A stretch of 64,000 nt of DNA from Bacillus cytotoxicus (GCF_023715645.1 NZ_JAMBOP010000003.1:62001-126000), one strand, 5' to 3'. Shown: positions 35,448 to 44,080, counted from the stretch's first letter. Translations and numbers: made by a program. Notes: generated by a model not told the origin, from the sequence alone.

Positions 35448-36737
35448 ATGCTTCAAATCATAACTGTACGAAGCGGTGATAACGTGTATAAATTAGCTAA
35501 GCAGTTCGGAACAACAGCAGAAACCATTGTGAAAGATAATGGATTAAACCCAGCTGAAACACTCGTCGTTGGGCAAGCATTAATTGTGAATACACAGGGC
35601 AATACCTACTATGTACAACCCGGTGATAGCTTATATAAAATTGCCTTAACCTACAATGTCCCTCTCGCCAGCCTAGCAAAAGTAAATCAGTTATCATTAA
35701 AATCCGCACTTCAAGTTGGGCAGCAACTTTATGTACCAAAAGGGACAAAGAAAATTATTGAATCGATTGCCTACTTACAGCCATCCACAATTCCGATTAA
35801 AGAAAGCTTAATAGCTTCAACAAAGGCAATCAATTCCTATTTAACCTATTTGGCCTATTTTAGCTTTGAAGCGAAGCGTGACGGAAAGCTGAAAGAACCT
35901 ACTCAAACATCTGAAATCGTTGCAATTGCCAAACAAGGTCAGACGATTCCGATGCTTGTGATTACAAATCTTGAAAATGGAAGTTTTAGCCCTGAATTAA
36001 CAAACGTTATTTTACACAATGAAACCATTCAAAATACGCTTATTACAAACATTTTACAAACCGCACAAAAATACGGAATGCGTGATATCCACTTCGATTT
36101 CGAGAACCTTGCACCGACAGACCGCGAAGCCTATAATCAATTTTTACGCAAAGTAAAAACACGTCTACCAAAAGGATATACGCTCAGCACAACCCTCGTC
36201 CCTAAAACAAGTTCAACGCAAAAAGGTACCGCTGCCGCTCATGACTATAAAGCACAAGGTGAAATTGTTGATTTCGTTGTCATTATGACATACGACTGGG
36301 GATGGCAAGGTGGCCCGCCTCTTGCAGTTTCTCCAATTGGTCCTGTCAAACAAGTCATTCAATATGCAAAATCACAAATGCCACCGCGGAAAATTATGAT
36401 GGGGCAAAACTTATACGGATTTGATTGGATTCTTCCATTCAAACAAGGAAATCCTCCCGCAAAAGCAGTTAGTTCTATTGCCGCTGTTTCACTAGCACGG
36501 AAACATAATGTCCCAATTCAATATGATTTCACTTCCCAAGCTCCTCATTTCAATTATTACGATGCAAATGGAGTAAAACATGAAGTATGGTTTGAAGATG
36601 CTCGGTCTGTTCAAAGTAAGTTTAATTTAATAAAAGAACAAGGAATTCGCGGTATTAGTTATTGGAAAATCGGCTTACCTTTCCCGCAAAATTGGCGTCT
36701 CCTTACCGAAAACTTTTCCATTACAAAAAAAGGCTGA
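35448..36737 (+). CDS. sleL: SleL-type spore cortex hydrolase: two LysM plus GH18, 429 aa
   Basis: A peptidoglycan N-acetylglucosaminidase that degrades spore cortex fragments during germination. Two LysM domains (residues 2-48 and 53-98) bind glycan. The glycosyl hydrolase 18 domain follows, with the active-site strand MRDIHFDFENL containing Asp217 and the catalytic acid Glu219, and MTYDWGWQGG and GISYWKIGLPFPQNW further on. There is no signal peptide, as in known SleL/YaaH proteins made in the mother cell. Its ATG follows AAAGGAGTGAGCAT. The B. cereus group has paralogues, so assignment as SleL itself is likely but not certain. Confidence 0.85.
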   Translation: MLQIITVRSGDNVYKLAKQFGTTAETIVKDNGLNPAETLVVGQALIVNTQGNTYYVQPGDSLYKIALTYNVPLASLAKVNQLSLKSALQVGQQLYVPKGTKKIIESIAYLQPSTIPIKESLIASTKAINSYLTYLAYFSFEAKRDGKLKEPTQTSEIVAIAKQGQTIPMLVITNLENGSFSPELTNVILHNETIQNTLITNILQTAQKYGMRDIHFDFENLAPTDREAYNQFLRKVKTRLPKGYTLSTTLVPKTSSTQKGTAAAHDYKAQGEIVDFVVIMTYDWGWQGGPPLAVSPIGPVKQVIQYAKSQMPPRKIMMGQNLYGFDWILPFKQGNPPAKAVSSIAAVSLARKHNVPIQYDFTSQAPHFNYYDANGVKHEVWFEDARSVQSKFNLIKEQGIRGISYWKIGLPFPQNWRLLTENFSITKKG

Positions 36738-36753
36738 CAATTGTCAGCCTTTT
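36728..36753. terminator. Bidirectional terminator between sleL and tlp
   Basis: A perfect 26-base palindrome, AAAAGGCTGACAA and its complement with no loop, between two convergent sporulation genes. Confidence 0.75.
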
Positions 36754-36754
36754 C

Positions 36755-36988
36755 TTACTGATTACGATATGCAGCTTCCTCTTTAATCTCTTTTCGCATT
36801 CCTTCAATACTTTCCATGCGGCGCTCATTTTTCGCTTCAATTGCCTCGCGGTCTTTCTCATTTGAAAACTCCGTAGCCTCTCTTGCTTCGTTCATATTTT
36901 CAATTGTGTTATATACCGCCTCTTGCAATTTCTCAACATTATCACTGCGATCATCTGGGTTTGGACTTGTTTTATATTGTTCTGGCAT
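36755..36988 (-). CDS. tlp: Small acid-soluble spore protein Tlp, 77 aa
   Basis: The sequence carries the Tlp core [21 protein letters not shown] and [20 protein letters not shown] in the expected order. Tlp is a minor small acid-soluble protein of the spore core, made under forespore control. I chose the ATG at 36988 because GGAGGAAGACAGG precedes it directly; the open frame continues 12 codons upstream without a ribosome site. sspN lies 400 bases upstream; in B. subtilis the two are adjacent. Confidence 0.92.
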   Translation of the reverse strand: MPEQYKTSPNPDDRSDNVEKLQEAVYNTIENMNEAREATEFSNEKDREAIEAKNERRMESIEGMRKEIKEEAAYRNQ

Positions 36989-37049
36989 CCTGTCTTCCTC
37001 CTTTATTGAAATTACATACAACATTAGTTTGTAAAAAAATCCTTTAATT

Positions 37050-37220
37050 ATGTATGCAAAAAAGGTGCCTACATTTATCTCTAAACAAATTATGGATATA
37101 CAGGATGATGGACAAGATATTCAACACTTCATCACGGATTCTCCTTGGTCTGCAAAATCTGTCTTTTATACCATTCAAGAAGAACTTCTGTGCTTTTTTG
37201 GCAAATCGGATATCTTTTAA
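37050..37220 (+). pseudogene. Transposase fragment, IS701/DDE_5-like, 56 codons
   Basis: A short frame from ATG at 37050 has the stretch [17 protein letters not shown], which resembles the N-terminal part of IS701-type transposases (QxFLxxSPWDxxxV pattern). It ends after 56 codons at TAA, far short of a working transposase of about 400 residues, and no DDE residues are present. It lies between tlp and sspN, where B. subtilis has no such gene, so it marks an old insertion. Confidence 0.5.
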
Positions 37221-37320
37221 ATATAAAAAACTTTGCAAGAATTACACACAGTGAAATTTAACATTGTCGAAATAGTTACGATTAATCATTACTGCAAATG
37301 AAGTCATTCAAAGACTTATA

Positions 37321-37368
37321 AAAATAAGAAAGCACACCACTTTTTTAAGTGGTGTGCTTTCTTATTTT
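37321..37368. terminator. Very strong hairpin after sspN
   Basis: A perfect 22-bp stem (from AAAATAAGAAAGCACACCAC to its complement) with a TTTT loop. It ends the minus-strand sspN transcript and could also stop transcription from the plus strand. Confidence 0.8.
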
Positions 37369-37389
37369 ACAGGATAATTCTCCTTCTAT

Positions 37390-37524
37390 TTAACCGTTAT
37401 CTACAATTGGTTGTTTCCCTGATTTATCTTGCATTTGCTTTCCTTTATTACCGCCTGCTGCTCTTGATTGTGTTCCAAGCTGATTTGGTGCAAAATCTTT
37501 TGGATTTTTCTTTGGATTACCCAT
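37390..37524 (-). CDS. sspN: Small acid-soluble spore protein SspN, 44 aa
   Basis: A short basic protein with the SspN pattern: MGNPKKN at the start, then [21 protein letters not shown], matching the family block order. It is made late in the forespore. Two ATG codons lie in a row (37527 and 37524); GGAGG sits seven bases before the second, and the known family starts MGN, so I used 37524. Confidence 0.92.
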   Translation of the reverse strand: MGNPKKNPKDFAPNQLGTQSRAAGGNKGKQMQDKSGKQPIVDNG

Positions 37525-37536
37525 CATATCGCCTCC

Positions 37537-37563
37537 TTACAACTAGTATCATTCTAGTTGTAA
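37537..37563 (-). promoter_or_regulatory. Inverted repeat before sspN
   Basis: TTACAACTAG and CTAGTTGTAA arms with a 7-base spacer, lying between the FbpB-like stop and the sspN ribosome site. No T run follows on the minus strand, so it may be an operator or leader hairpin rather than a terminator. Confidence 0.4.
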
Positions 37564-37566
37564 GAA

Positions 37567-37710
37567 TTATTCAGCGTGTTTAAAAATACGTACTTCGTAG
37601 CGTTTTTCTAATTTTTCTTCAATCCGTTCAATCGCATCACGATCATTGAGTAGTTGCCGTTTATTTTCATTCACAAGCTCTTCAAACGATTTTCGTCTAG
37701 TTCTTCTCAT
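37567..37710 (-). CDS. FbpB-like small basic protein, 47 aa
   Basis: The sequence MRRTRRKSFEELVNENKRQL, followed by a helical DRDAIERIEEKLEKRYE segment, matches the FbpB family of small basic proteins (called Fur-regulated basic protein in B. subtilis, where FbpB helps iron-sparing RNA control). The GAGAGGTTGAACAGT leader gives a good ribosome site. I did not find a convincing Fur box upstream, so iron control is not supported here. Other copies in B. cereus may have different regulation. Confidence 0.8.
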   Translation of the reverse strand: MRRTRRKSFEELVNENKRQLLNDRDAIERIEEKLEKRYEVRIFKHAE

Positions 37711-37818
37711 ACTGTTCAACCTCTCTTTCGTGTTACTAGTATGAACAGTAAAAAAACACCCTAATCAGATTTATGAGAAAATTTTATTTTTCGTACATAC
37801 AATTTACCTAACTTCACT

Positions 37819-38709
37819 TTAGGAACGCTGCAATATTTGATTTATTTCCTCATACGCCTCAAGAATCACACCTTCAAAAACAACTAAATCTTCAGGCTGA
37901 TCAATCATAATTCTTGTAAGGCCCCATTCACTTTTCGTAGCATATTCACATATAACGTTCGGATACAATGCTACTATTTCATCTTGTTCTTTATTTGTTA
38001 ATACATACCTTTTTCTTCCTGTTAGCTTAATCCTCGCAAATGAATACATTGCTTTAATGTCCAAATACTTCCCGACACTGGCATAATGAATAACTGTTGT
38101 ATCTTTATTATGCTTTTCCAATATTTCTTTTACAATCTCATATGCTCTTTCTTCTTCCTTTGTTATACCTTTAGAAATTACCTTTTTTACTTTTCCACCT
38201 TTTATCTCTACACACTTTTGATATACAGCTGCACAAGTGAAACAGTCATCTAATGCATTATGAGACGCTACTTTAATTTGTAACAATCGTTTGAGCGTTT
38301 CTAATTTATGATTTGGTACATGTTTTATATATCGTTTTGCTAAACTAACTGTATCAATCACGGCATTTTTTGGCGTGCCAAGTCTTAATCGTTCCATATT
38401 ACTCTTTAAAAACCTCATATCAAAAGATGCATTATGAGCAATAATTGTATCTTTTCCAAGAAATGAAACAAACTCTGGCAGTACAATATCAATCGTCGGC
38501 GCATCTGCAACATCAAAATTCCGAATCCCTGTCAACATTGTAATGCGGCTAGGAATCATTTTCTCTGGATTCACATACGAAACAAATTGATCCATACAGA
38601 TATGATTTCGATATCGAATTGCAGCCATTTGAATAATATTATCTTGATAAGGATTAAACCCTGTCGTTTCAAAGTCAATTACAACATAATCTCCTGTAAA
38701 ATTTTCCAT
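37819..38709 (-). CDS. DnaQ-like 3'-5' exonuclease, 296 aa
   Basis: An exonuclease of the DEDDh group. Exo I is VIDFETTG (Asp12, Glu14), Exo II is IIAHNASFDMRF, and Exo III is ASHNALDDC with the general-base His. The C-terminal third (after about residue 190) is an extra domain that I could not assign. I chose the ATG at 38709, preceded by CGAGGAGAAG; an earlier ATG lacks a ribosome site. It may act in repair or RNA processing as a stand-alone epsilon-like protein. Confidence 0.88.
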   Translation of the reverse strand: MENFTGDYVVIDFETTGFNPYQDNIIQMAAIRYRNHICMDQFVSYVNPEKMIPSRITMLTGIRNFDVADAPTIDIVLPEFVSFLGKDTIIAHNASFDMRFLKSNMERLRLGTPKNAVIDTVSLAKRYIKHVPNHKLETLKRLLQIKVASHNALDDCFTCAAVYQKCVEIKGGKVKKVISKGITKEEERAYEIVKEILEKHNKDTTVIHYASVGKYLDIKAMYSFARIKLTGRKRYVLTNKEQDEIVALYPNVICEYATKSEWGLTRIMIDQPEDLVVFEGVILEAYEEINQILQRS

Positions 38710-38764
38710 AATCTTCTCCTCGACTTTTTTATTTCTATTATAACTTACTATATACATTCATTTT

Positions 38765-38925
38765 GATTTACTAACATATAAATCTTTGCTATGAAGGACA
38801 CAACATAACCGCTACTAGCTTTCTCCTTTTTTTAAAACCTAGCGTGCGGCAGAAATAAGCACTGACCGCTTCTATGCGCGGCCAGATACTCTCGCCCCCC
38901 CACTAAAAAGGAAAGGATTTTTTAA
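38765..38925 (-). repeat. Dispersed structured repeat, copy 12 (minus orientation)
   Basis: It carries CCGCTACTAGCTTTCTCC, CTAGCGTGCGGCAG and the CACTGACCGCTTCTATGCGCGGCC core, ending CTCTCGCCCCCCC...AAAGGAAAGG. Confidence 0.65.
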
Positions 38926-38986
38926 CTTGTATATAGCTTTTAAATAGAAAATAGGAATGGTACACATGCCATTCCTACTTACGTCT

Positions 38987-39571
38987 TTACTTTAAACCTG
39001 AAACTCTCTTCTCCATGTCCTTCACCGTCATCGGTCCAGTAAATTTATCTTGGATCACACCTTTTGTATCAACAAAATATGACGTTGGAATCGTAATGAC
39101 TTTATAAGTAGTTGTTACCTTTATATCTGTATCAAGAAGAATTGGAAACGTAACACCTTTCTCCTCTGCAAATTTCCGAACCTTCTCTTGCCCTTCAGAT
39201 CCCTCTGACGCTGTATAATTCACTGCTAATATTTCTACATCCTTTTGATACTGATTGTAAAACTCCTGCATATCTGGCATTTCTCTTTGACACGGACCAC
39301 ACCATGTTGCCCAAAAGTTCAAAATGACTTTCTTACCCTTTAAATCAGAAAGCTTTACCTTAGTACCGTCAAGCTTGGACAATTCAAAATCAGGTGCGAC
39401 TTTTCCGATTTCAATGCCATTTTGCGCAATAACTTCTTTCTCATCCTTTGTACTATGCTCTTGATTATCTACTACTTCTACTTTCTCTTTCCCAAACTGT
39501 TGATAGATTGCATAACCAGCTAAACCTAATAACACAACAACAATCGCTATTTTCTTCCACATACCCATCAT
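38987..39571 (-). CDS. Membrane-anchored thiol-disulfide oxidoreductase, ResA/YneN-like, 194 aa
   Basis: A thioredoxin-fold protein anchored by residues 8-25 with its active site outside the cell. The catalytic motif is WATWCGPC (Cys91, Cys94), and the cis-Pro loop is ITIPTSYFVD. It belongs to the AhpC/TSA-redoxin (TlpA/ResA) group that reduces apocytochrome or other exported thiols. In B. subtilis yneN lies in this same neighbourhood. Several ATG codons at the start make the exact first residue uncertain within four positions. Confidence 0.88.
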   Translation of the reverse strand: MMGMWKKIAIVVVLLGLAGYAIYQQFGKEKVEVVDNQEHSTKDEKEVIAQNGIEIGKVAPDFELSKLDGTKVKLSDLKGKKVILNFWATWCGPCQREMPDMQEFYNQYQKDVEILAVNYTASEGSEGQEKVRKFAEEKGVTFPILLDTDIKVTTTYKVITIPTSYFVDTKGVIQDKFTGPMTVKDMEKRVSGLK

Positions 39572-39772
39572 TCCTTACATTTTATCTTTGTCCGCTAGAT
39601 TCTCAAAAGTGAAGGTTTTTCTTTATTTTAGCTTATACGGAGAAAAATGGAAATATACTCTTTGAGAAGAAAAACATGTTCTCTAAAAAATGCAGGAATT
39701 TCCTGTTGGCGAATTGTATATTAATAGCATAAGATTCCCTACAAAATTCATAAAATGAAACGAGGCTTTCTC

Positions 39773-40051
39773 ATGAAAAAGTGTCCAAATTGTAATGCTA
39801 CATTTAGTAATAAACAGTTATTTCTAAGAAATAACTGTCATAAGCTCGTTTGCAAGAACTGTAAGGAAGAACTATTCATTACGAAATTCTCTTTATTCAT
39901 ATATTCATTTTTTGCTATTCTCGTATATTTTTTTATTTTACAAATCTCATTTCCTTTTCTATTAAAAGCAACCGTCATGATATTGTATTTTATTCTTTCT
40001 AGTTTTATTCTACAACCTCTTGTTTGTTCGTTTAAAGTTAGGCAATATTAA
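39773..40051 (+). CDS. Small zinc-ribbon membrane protein (cxxc_20_cxxc type), 92 aa
   Basis: The N-terminus has CPNC at residues 4-7 and CKNC about 20 residues later, the TIGR04104-type pattern of paired CxxC motifs. Two hydrophobic spans follow (about residues 41-62 and 68-86). The ATG at 39773 follows GAGGCTTTCTC; an earlier in-frame ATG has no site. A related but shorter protein lies at 48758-48985. Function unknown. Confidence 0.7.
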   Translation: MKKCPNCNATFSNKQLFLRNNCHKLVCKNCKEELFITKFSLFIYSFFAILVYFFILQISFPFLLKATVMILYFILSSFILQPLVCSFKVRQY

Positions 40052-40064
40052 AGGAGTGATTACC

Positions 40065-40520
40065 ATTTCAGAGATTACACAAATAATCATTACTTGGACT
40101 GGGTTCTTTGCTCTTATTTTCCTCTTAATAAGAAGTATAAGGGGTATACAACATCGTAATTGGCAAGCATTTATAACAATACATTTCGGAAAAGATTTCA
40201 TTATTGCTTTGAATATATGGATTATCTTACTTTGGATTTTTTATGCAAACTTCCCAGGACAATTCACTTATATAATAGACTTTTACTCCAGAGAATCCAT
40301 TCTATTTATAGCCATGGAATCATTATTAATCGGTATGATTTGCGGAGCGGCTATTTACTTCTTCACTAAAAATAAATACGGCAGTATTTTCTTAAGTATC
40401 CCATTTAGCGCATTATATCTTTTTCTTGTATATCGTTACCCATTTCATCTGTTCTTAATGGTAATTGAATTGAGTATGCAGTACCTGTTCATTAATTGGA
40501 TAGAAAAGAAAAAGAAATAA
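40065..40520 (+). CDS. Hypothetical membrane protein with unclear start, about 151 aa
   Basis: Five hydrophobic segments are visible; I recognise no family. The frame is open back to a TTG at 40020 inside the upstream gene. The only good ribosome site, AAGGAG at 40051-40056, points to an ATT codon at 40065, which would be a rare AUU start. GTG at 40056 overlaps the site itself. I give the ATT as a working start. The upstream stop codon directly touches the ribosome site, so the two genes are probably coupled. Confidence 0.6.
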   Translation: MSEITQIIITWTGFFALIFLLIRSIRGIQHRNWQAFITIHFGKDFIIALNIWIILLWIFYANFPGQFTYIIDFYSRESILFIAMESLLIGMICGAAIYFFTKNKYGSIFLSIPFSALYLFLVYRYPFHLFLMVIELSMQYLFINWIEKKKK

Positions 40521-40579
40521 AAATTATTCTATTTTAATTGCTTACTATTCTACATTTTCAAAGAAGGATTTGTTATATA

Positions 40580-41125
40580 TCAACTATTCTCCCAATCCGT
40601 CTTCAAAATTGAATAAACAAAAGCATCGTTTGAATGCTGATTTTGATAAATATAACCTCTCAACAATCCTTCTTTCTGAAACCCTAATTTTAATAACAAA
40701 TACGAAGATGTCTCATTTTCAGGATATGTAATCGCTCCAATGCGAAATAGATCTAACTCTTGAAAACCATATGCTAACACTTCTTTTACTGCTTCAGATG
40801 CATACCCTTTTCTCCAAAAGGCTGGGTGAATATCGTAACCAATTTCAGCTCGTTTACTCCACAGTTGTAAATTATTGAATCCTACTGTACCGACAAAATC
40901 TCCAGTTTCCTTTACAACGATTCCCCAGCGAATCGCACGTTTTTCTTGAAAATTTTTTGCGAAAGAATCAATCATTCGAACAGCCTGTTCCATCTTTGTA
41001 AAACAATTCATACCATAATAACGTGTCACCTCTACAATTGAAAAAATTTCATATATTTTTGAACTATATGTATGATTTATCTCAATTAAACGCAAACGTT
41101 CTGTTTGTAGAATGGGAAATGTCAT
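40580..41125 (-). CDS. GNAT acetyltransferase, RimJ/RimL-like, 181 aa
   Basis: An acetyl-CoA-dependent N-acetyltransferase. It starts TFPILQTERLRLIEI, the typical RimJ/RimL opening. The acetyl-CoA loop lies at HPAFWRKGYASEAVKEVLAYGF (the R-K-G-Y-A-S variant), and GFQKEGLLRGYIYQ is near the C-terminus. The target may be a ribosomal protein, an amino acid or an antibiotic; sequence alone does not say. Confidence 0.88.
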   Translation of the reverse strand: MTFPILQTERLRLIEINHTYSSKIYEIFSIVEVTRYYGMNCFTKMEQAVRMIDSFAKNFQEKRAIRWGIVVKETGDFVGTVGFNNLQLWSKRAEIGYDIHPAFWRKGYASEAVKEVLAYGFQELDLFRIGAITYPENETSSYLLLKLGFQKEGLLRGYIYQNQHSNDAFVYSILKTDWENS

Positions 41126-41332
41126 GAAAGTCCTCCTTTATTTCATTTTTCATTCATTATATCACTTTTTATTTTTTAAGATGATTCAAACAAAAAGGGG
41201 TATATATCTACATAGTGGAATTATAAAAAAGACAGAAGAAAATAATTGATTCATATTTGTATATAGAAGATAAAAATGAAAAAGGGGAAATCATATAAAA
41301 TACAAGAGTTATTTAGAAAAAGGTGATATAAA

Positions 41333-41578
41333 ATGAAATGGTTAGGGGAAAAACTTTTTGAAAAATGGATAGCAATACCAAGAGAAATTAGAATTATATC
41401 TTTATTTGTAATAGTATCTATTACTTTTTTTATAATGTTTTTTTTACCAGGTATAAAAGCAGTACAGGCATTATTTATTGATTTTAATAGCATAGATAAA
41501 GTTAGTTTAATTGTTGCAGTGGTTAGTTCTATATTAATTTTAGTGATTTTAAAAAATGTTTTTGCACGAAAAAAATAA
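41333..41578 (+). CDS. Small hypothetical membrane protein, 81 aa
   Basis: Two hydrophobic segments (about residues 21-43 and 57-74), a charged start (MKWLGEKLFEKW) and a basic tail (FARKK). AAAGGTGATATAAA precedes the ATG. A hairpin terminator follows 30 bases after the stop. No family recognised. Low GC and its place next to gene remnants suggest an accessory gene. Confidence 0.6.
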   Translation: MKWLGEKLFEKWIAIPREIRIISLFVIVSITFFIMFFLPGIKAVQALFIDFNSIDKVSLIVAVVSSILILVILKNVFARKK

Positions 41579-41610
41579 ACTCTTAAAAGAATTGCCAGAT
41601 AAATTGTTTT

Positions 41611-41640
41611 AAGATTGACGATTATTTCGTCAATCTTTTG
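41611..41640 (+). terminator. Terminator of the 81-residue gene
   Basis: AAGATTGACGA and TCGTCAATCTT arms with a 5-base loop, followed by TTTG. Confidence 0.75.
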
Positions 41641-41679
41641 TATTTCGTGTGTGTTGTTTTCAATACACACGAAATACAA
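41638..41679. repeat. Perfect 15-bp inverted repeat of unknown role
   Basis: TTGTATTTCGTGTGT at 41638-41652 and its exact complement at 41665-41679, loop 12 bases, overlap the end of the preceding terminator. The next 220 bases, up to the GNAT remnant, show no gene or clear signal. Confidence 0.5.
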
Positions 41680-41902
41680 GGTAAACCTAGTTATATCAAT
41701 ACTTTATAGCACTTTGTAAACTCTTTCTCTTCTCACTCTCTATATTAGGGTTTTTCTATATACAGTTACATTAAGTTCGTGGGGGGAGCCCACACACGAC
41801 GAGCCAGCACTCACAAACAAAAACAAGGTAAAAACCAAAATCCGGTTTATACCAGGAAAATTCTATGATTATAACAATCTTAGGCGCAATTACACTTCTA
41901 TT

Positions 41903-42053
41903 TTACTGATCTATATCCAACGCCATCAGAACATTATCCGCATAGCGACCATCTTCAAATTTAATCTGACCTCTCTCTCGACCTTCTTCTTTGAAACCAA
42001 TTTTCTCATATACTTTTATTGCTCTTTCGTTTGTTGAGAAAACACCTAAGCTT
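41903..42053 (-). pseudogene. GNAT acetyltransferase C-terminal remnant
   Basis: The reading frame ending at TAA 41903-41905 encodes LGVFSTNERAIKVYEKIGF, then EEGRERGQIKFED and ADNVLMALDI, the C-terminal half of a RimJ/RimL-like acetyltransferase. The N-terminal two-thirds are absent. Upstream sequence belongs to the HAD gene, whose stop overlaps the remnant. A deletion has joined the HAD gene to this tail. Confidence 0.75.
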
Positions 42054-42717
42054 TTTGAAATGTATTTACTACATCCAACAACTCTTGTAAATCCTCAATA
42101 ACATGCTCATCTACAAAAACTTGTCCCCAAAATGTATCCTTCTTCCATATTGCATGCATCCCTACATTTCTAGCCCCGATTACATCATTCTCTGGATGAT
42201 CGCCTATGTATATACTTTCTTCTGGTTCGACACCCAATCTTTCTAAAGCTCTTAGAAAGATTTCTGCTTGTGGCTTTTTCATCCCCTCTTGCTCGGATAC
42301 TAATATAGTATCCATATACTTTTCAAGTTCAAGAGAACAAATATTCAGTAATTGAAATTCAGTAAATCCATTTGTGATCATACCTAATAGGAATCCCCTA
42401 TTTTTGAGTTCCTGTAAAACGTTCTCTAAATGAGAAAAAGGTGTACAGTGATGCTGAAAATTGTTTATGTAATCCTCTAATAATTGCTCCCTAGTTAAAC
42501 TGGAAATACCATATTCTCTAAGTAATTGCTCGTATACTTTGTCTTTCCAAACATAACCCTTATTATCTAATTCAATGAATCTAGTTACATATTCTTCTTC
42601 AGGTATATACTTAAATTCATTGATATACCTTTTATATTGATCTCTAACAAATAGGTTCAGAGAGTGATCTCTATCTAAAAGAGTTCCATCTAAATCAAAA
42701 ATAACAGCTTTAATCAT
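42046..42717 (-). CDS. HAD-superfamily hydrolase, 223 aa
   Basis: A phosphatase-like HAD protein. Motif I is FDLDGTLL (nucleophile Asp8, Asp10), motif II is the Thr in MITNGFTEFQ, motif III is the Lys of GMKKP, and motif IV is IYIGDHPENDVIGA. The cap is helical (residues 15-85). It shares a likely operon with the phosphoglycerate mutase-like gene (30 bases). Its 3' end is fused to a GNAT remnant in another frame, so its last residues may not be original. Confidence 0.9.
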   Translation of the reverse strand: MIKAVIFDLDGTLLDRDHSLNLFVRDQYKRYINEFKYIPEEEYVTRFIELDNKGYVWKDKVYEQLLREYGISSLTREQLLEDYINNFQHHCTPFSHLENVLQELKNRGFLLGMITNGFTEFQLLNICSLELEKYMDTILVSEQEGMKKPQAEIFLRALERLGVEPEESIYIGDHPENDVIGARNVGMHAIWKKDTFWGQVFVDEHVIEDLQELLDVVNTFQKA

Positions 42718-42747
42718 ATTCTCACTCCTTATTTCTGAATTTTGCGA

Positions 42748-43275
42748 TTATTTAAAGTTGTATACTTTATATTCTCCATTATTTGATGAAAATCTTAGAA
42801 TATTATTGTCTTCTGGTATTCCTTCAAAATAAGCAGCGATACAACCTGTTGTACATCTATGTCCAGATAACAAGATATTTACCTCTTTCTGGCCGTATTT
42901 ACTTTCAAGTTCATTCATGAAACCAAAAATTCTTTCCACATAACTATTCGTTTCTTCAACACCGTTATAAATACTGGAATCAGGTACAGCTCCAGCCATT
43001 TTTATTTCATCTTTTTTTAACCCATCCGCTTCGCCTAAATCAAAAACATCCAGTCTTTCATCAATTATTACCTTTATACCTGTTGCAATCTCTGCTGTTT
43101 GAATCGCTCTTTCTTGCGGAGAGGAAAATATGTAGTCGAATTTTATATCTTTCAATTTCCCCCTTAAACCTTTCGCTTGCTCAATACCATGTTCATTTAA
43201 AGGAAATCCAGCTCTTCCTTGCAATCTTCCTTCTTTATTTATATCTGTTTGTCCGTGTCGAACTACATAAATCAT
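42748..43275 (-). CDS. Histidine phosphatase-family protein, 175 aa
   Basis: A member of the phosphoglycerate mutase-like phosphatases. RHGQTDINKEGRLQG at residues 6-20 has the phosphorylated His7, and the second catalytic His lies in LLSGHRCTTG. FSSPQERAIQTAEI is the conserved middle motif. The short size suggests a small-molecule phosphatase. GGGAGGAC precedes the ATG. Together with the HAD gene it may act on the same phosphorylated compound. Confidence 0.9.
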   Translation of the reverse strand: MIYVVRHGQTDINKEGRLQGRAGFPLNEHGIEQAKGLRGKLKDIKFDYIFSSPQERAIQTAEIATGIKVIIDERLDVFDLGEADGLKKDEIKMAGAVPDSSIYNGVEETNSYVERIFGFMNELESKYGQKEVNILLSGHRCTTGCIAAYFEGIPEDNNILRFSSNNGEYKVYNFK

Positions 43276-43314
43276 TGCTTTGTCCTCCCTTTAGTTTTAT
43301 AGTCTGCTTACTAT

Positions 43315-43668
43315 TTATATAGTAAGTTTTACATTTTCTTTTGGTATCCATCCTTCTTCAAGATTTAGAACTCTTTGACACCAAATCCATCCGTTAATTT
43401 CTTTTAATCCCACTAGATGTTCACCTTCATCAACATTCAACTCTTTTGCAGTGTAATCTTCCTTGGCAATACCTTCTGTTCCTTTCCATTGAATAATTCG
43501 CGCTGGCACCCACCCTGAACTATCTTTATCGACTGTTGTACAAAAGTACCAATTATCCCACTTCTCCGGCCCTTTATATTTCTCACCAATAATAAATGAC
43601 TGCCGCTTAACTAAGCTAATAGGATTCGGATAATTCGTCCTATGACTTTTTATAACTACATAATTCAC
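43315..43668 (-). CDS. SH3-like domain protein, 117 aa
   Basis: Two bacterial SH3-like repeats are visible: residues 12-60 (SFIIGEKYKGPEKWDNWYFC, SGWVPARII) and 68-115 (DYTAKELNVDEGEHLV, GWIWCQ, EGWIPKENV). No signal peptide is present, so it would be cytoplasmic. The start is GTG at 43668 with AAGGGA upstream. It lies 39 bases before the histidine phosphatase gene and may be in the same operon. Confidence 0.75.
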   Translation of the reverse strand: MNYVVIKSHRTNYPNPISLVKRQSFIIGEKYKGPEKWDNWYFCTTVDKDSSGWVPARIIQWKGTEGIAKEDYTAKELNVDEGEHLVGLKEINGWIWCQRVLNLEEGWIPKENVKLTI

Positions 43669-43802
43669 TACGAATCCCTTCTTTCTTACACTAAATTAGA
43701 AATATCATATATTCACGTCACCTATTTCCTGTAAATTTGACAAAAAGTTTATCAAATCCTCTTATCTAAAAAAACAAAACGTACTCACCATTCATCCAAA
43801 AA

Positions 43803-44066
43803 TCATTCCTTCACTTTCACTATCATATTACCAATCGTTTCTTCTCCACTTTGTAAGGTTACTTTTATATTTCCATATTCTTCAAACGCGTAAGGAGACA
43901 GCTCATAAATTTCTTTGATTTTAAATTTTTTATTCACGTTTTGTTTCGTTGTACCCGTAAGTAAAGCCATTTGCGGCTCCCAAGCTTCACCAATATCTTC
44001 ATATTTTTGTTTGAATTGTGGATATATTTTAGGATTATATGTTGAAAAACCACAAGTTTTTTAAAG
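43803..44066 (-). pseudogene. C-terminal remnant of an unknown protein, about 85 codons
   Basis: An open frame ending at TGA 43803-43805 encodes a plausible protein end (STYNPKIYPQFKQKYEDIG, EPQMALLTG, NKKFKIKEIYELSPY and VTLQSGEETIGNM) but has no start codon and meets a stop in frame just upstream. Composition looks coding. It appears to be a gene tail left by a deletion; I do not recognise the family. Confidence 0.5.
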
Positions 44067-44080
44067 CCGAATATTAAATA

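Noticed and set aside
37711-37800. Fur box before the FbpB-like gene
   Set aside because: The AT-rich stretch ATGAGAAAATTTTATTTTTC matches the GATAATGATAATCATTATC pattern too poorly.
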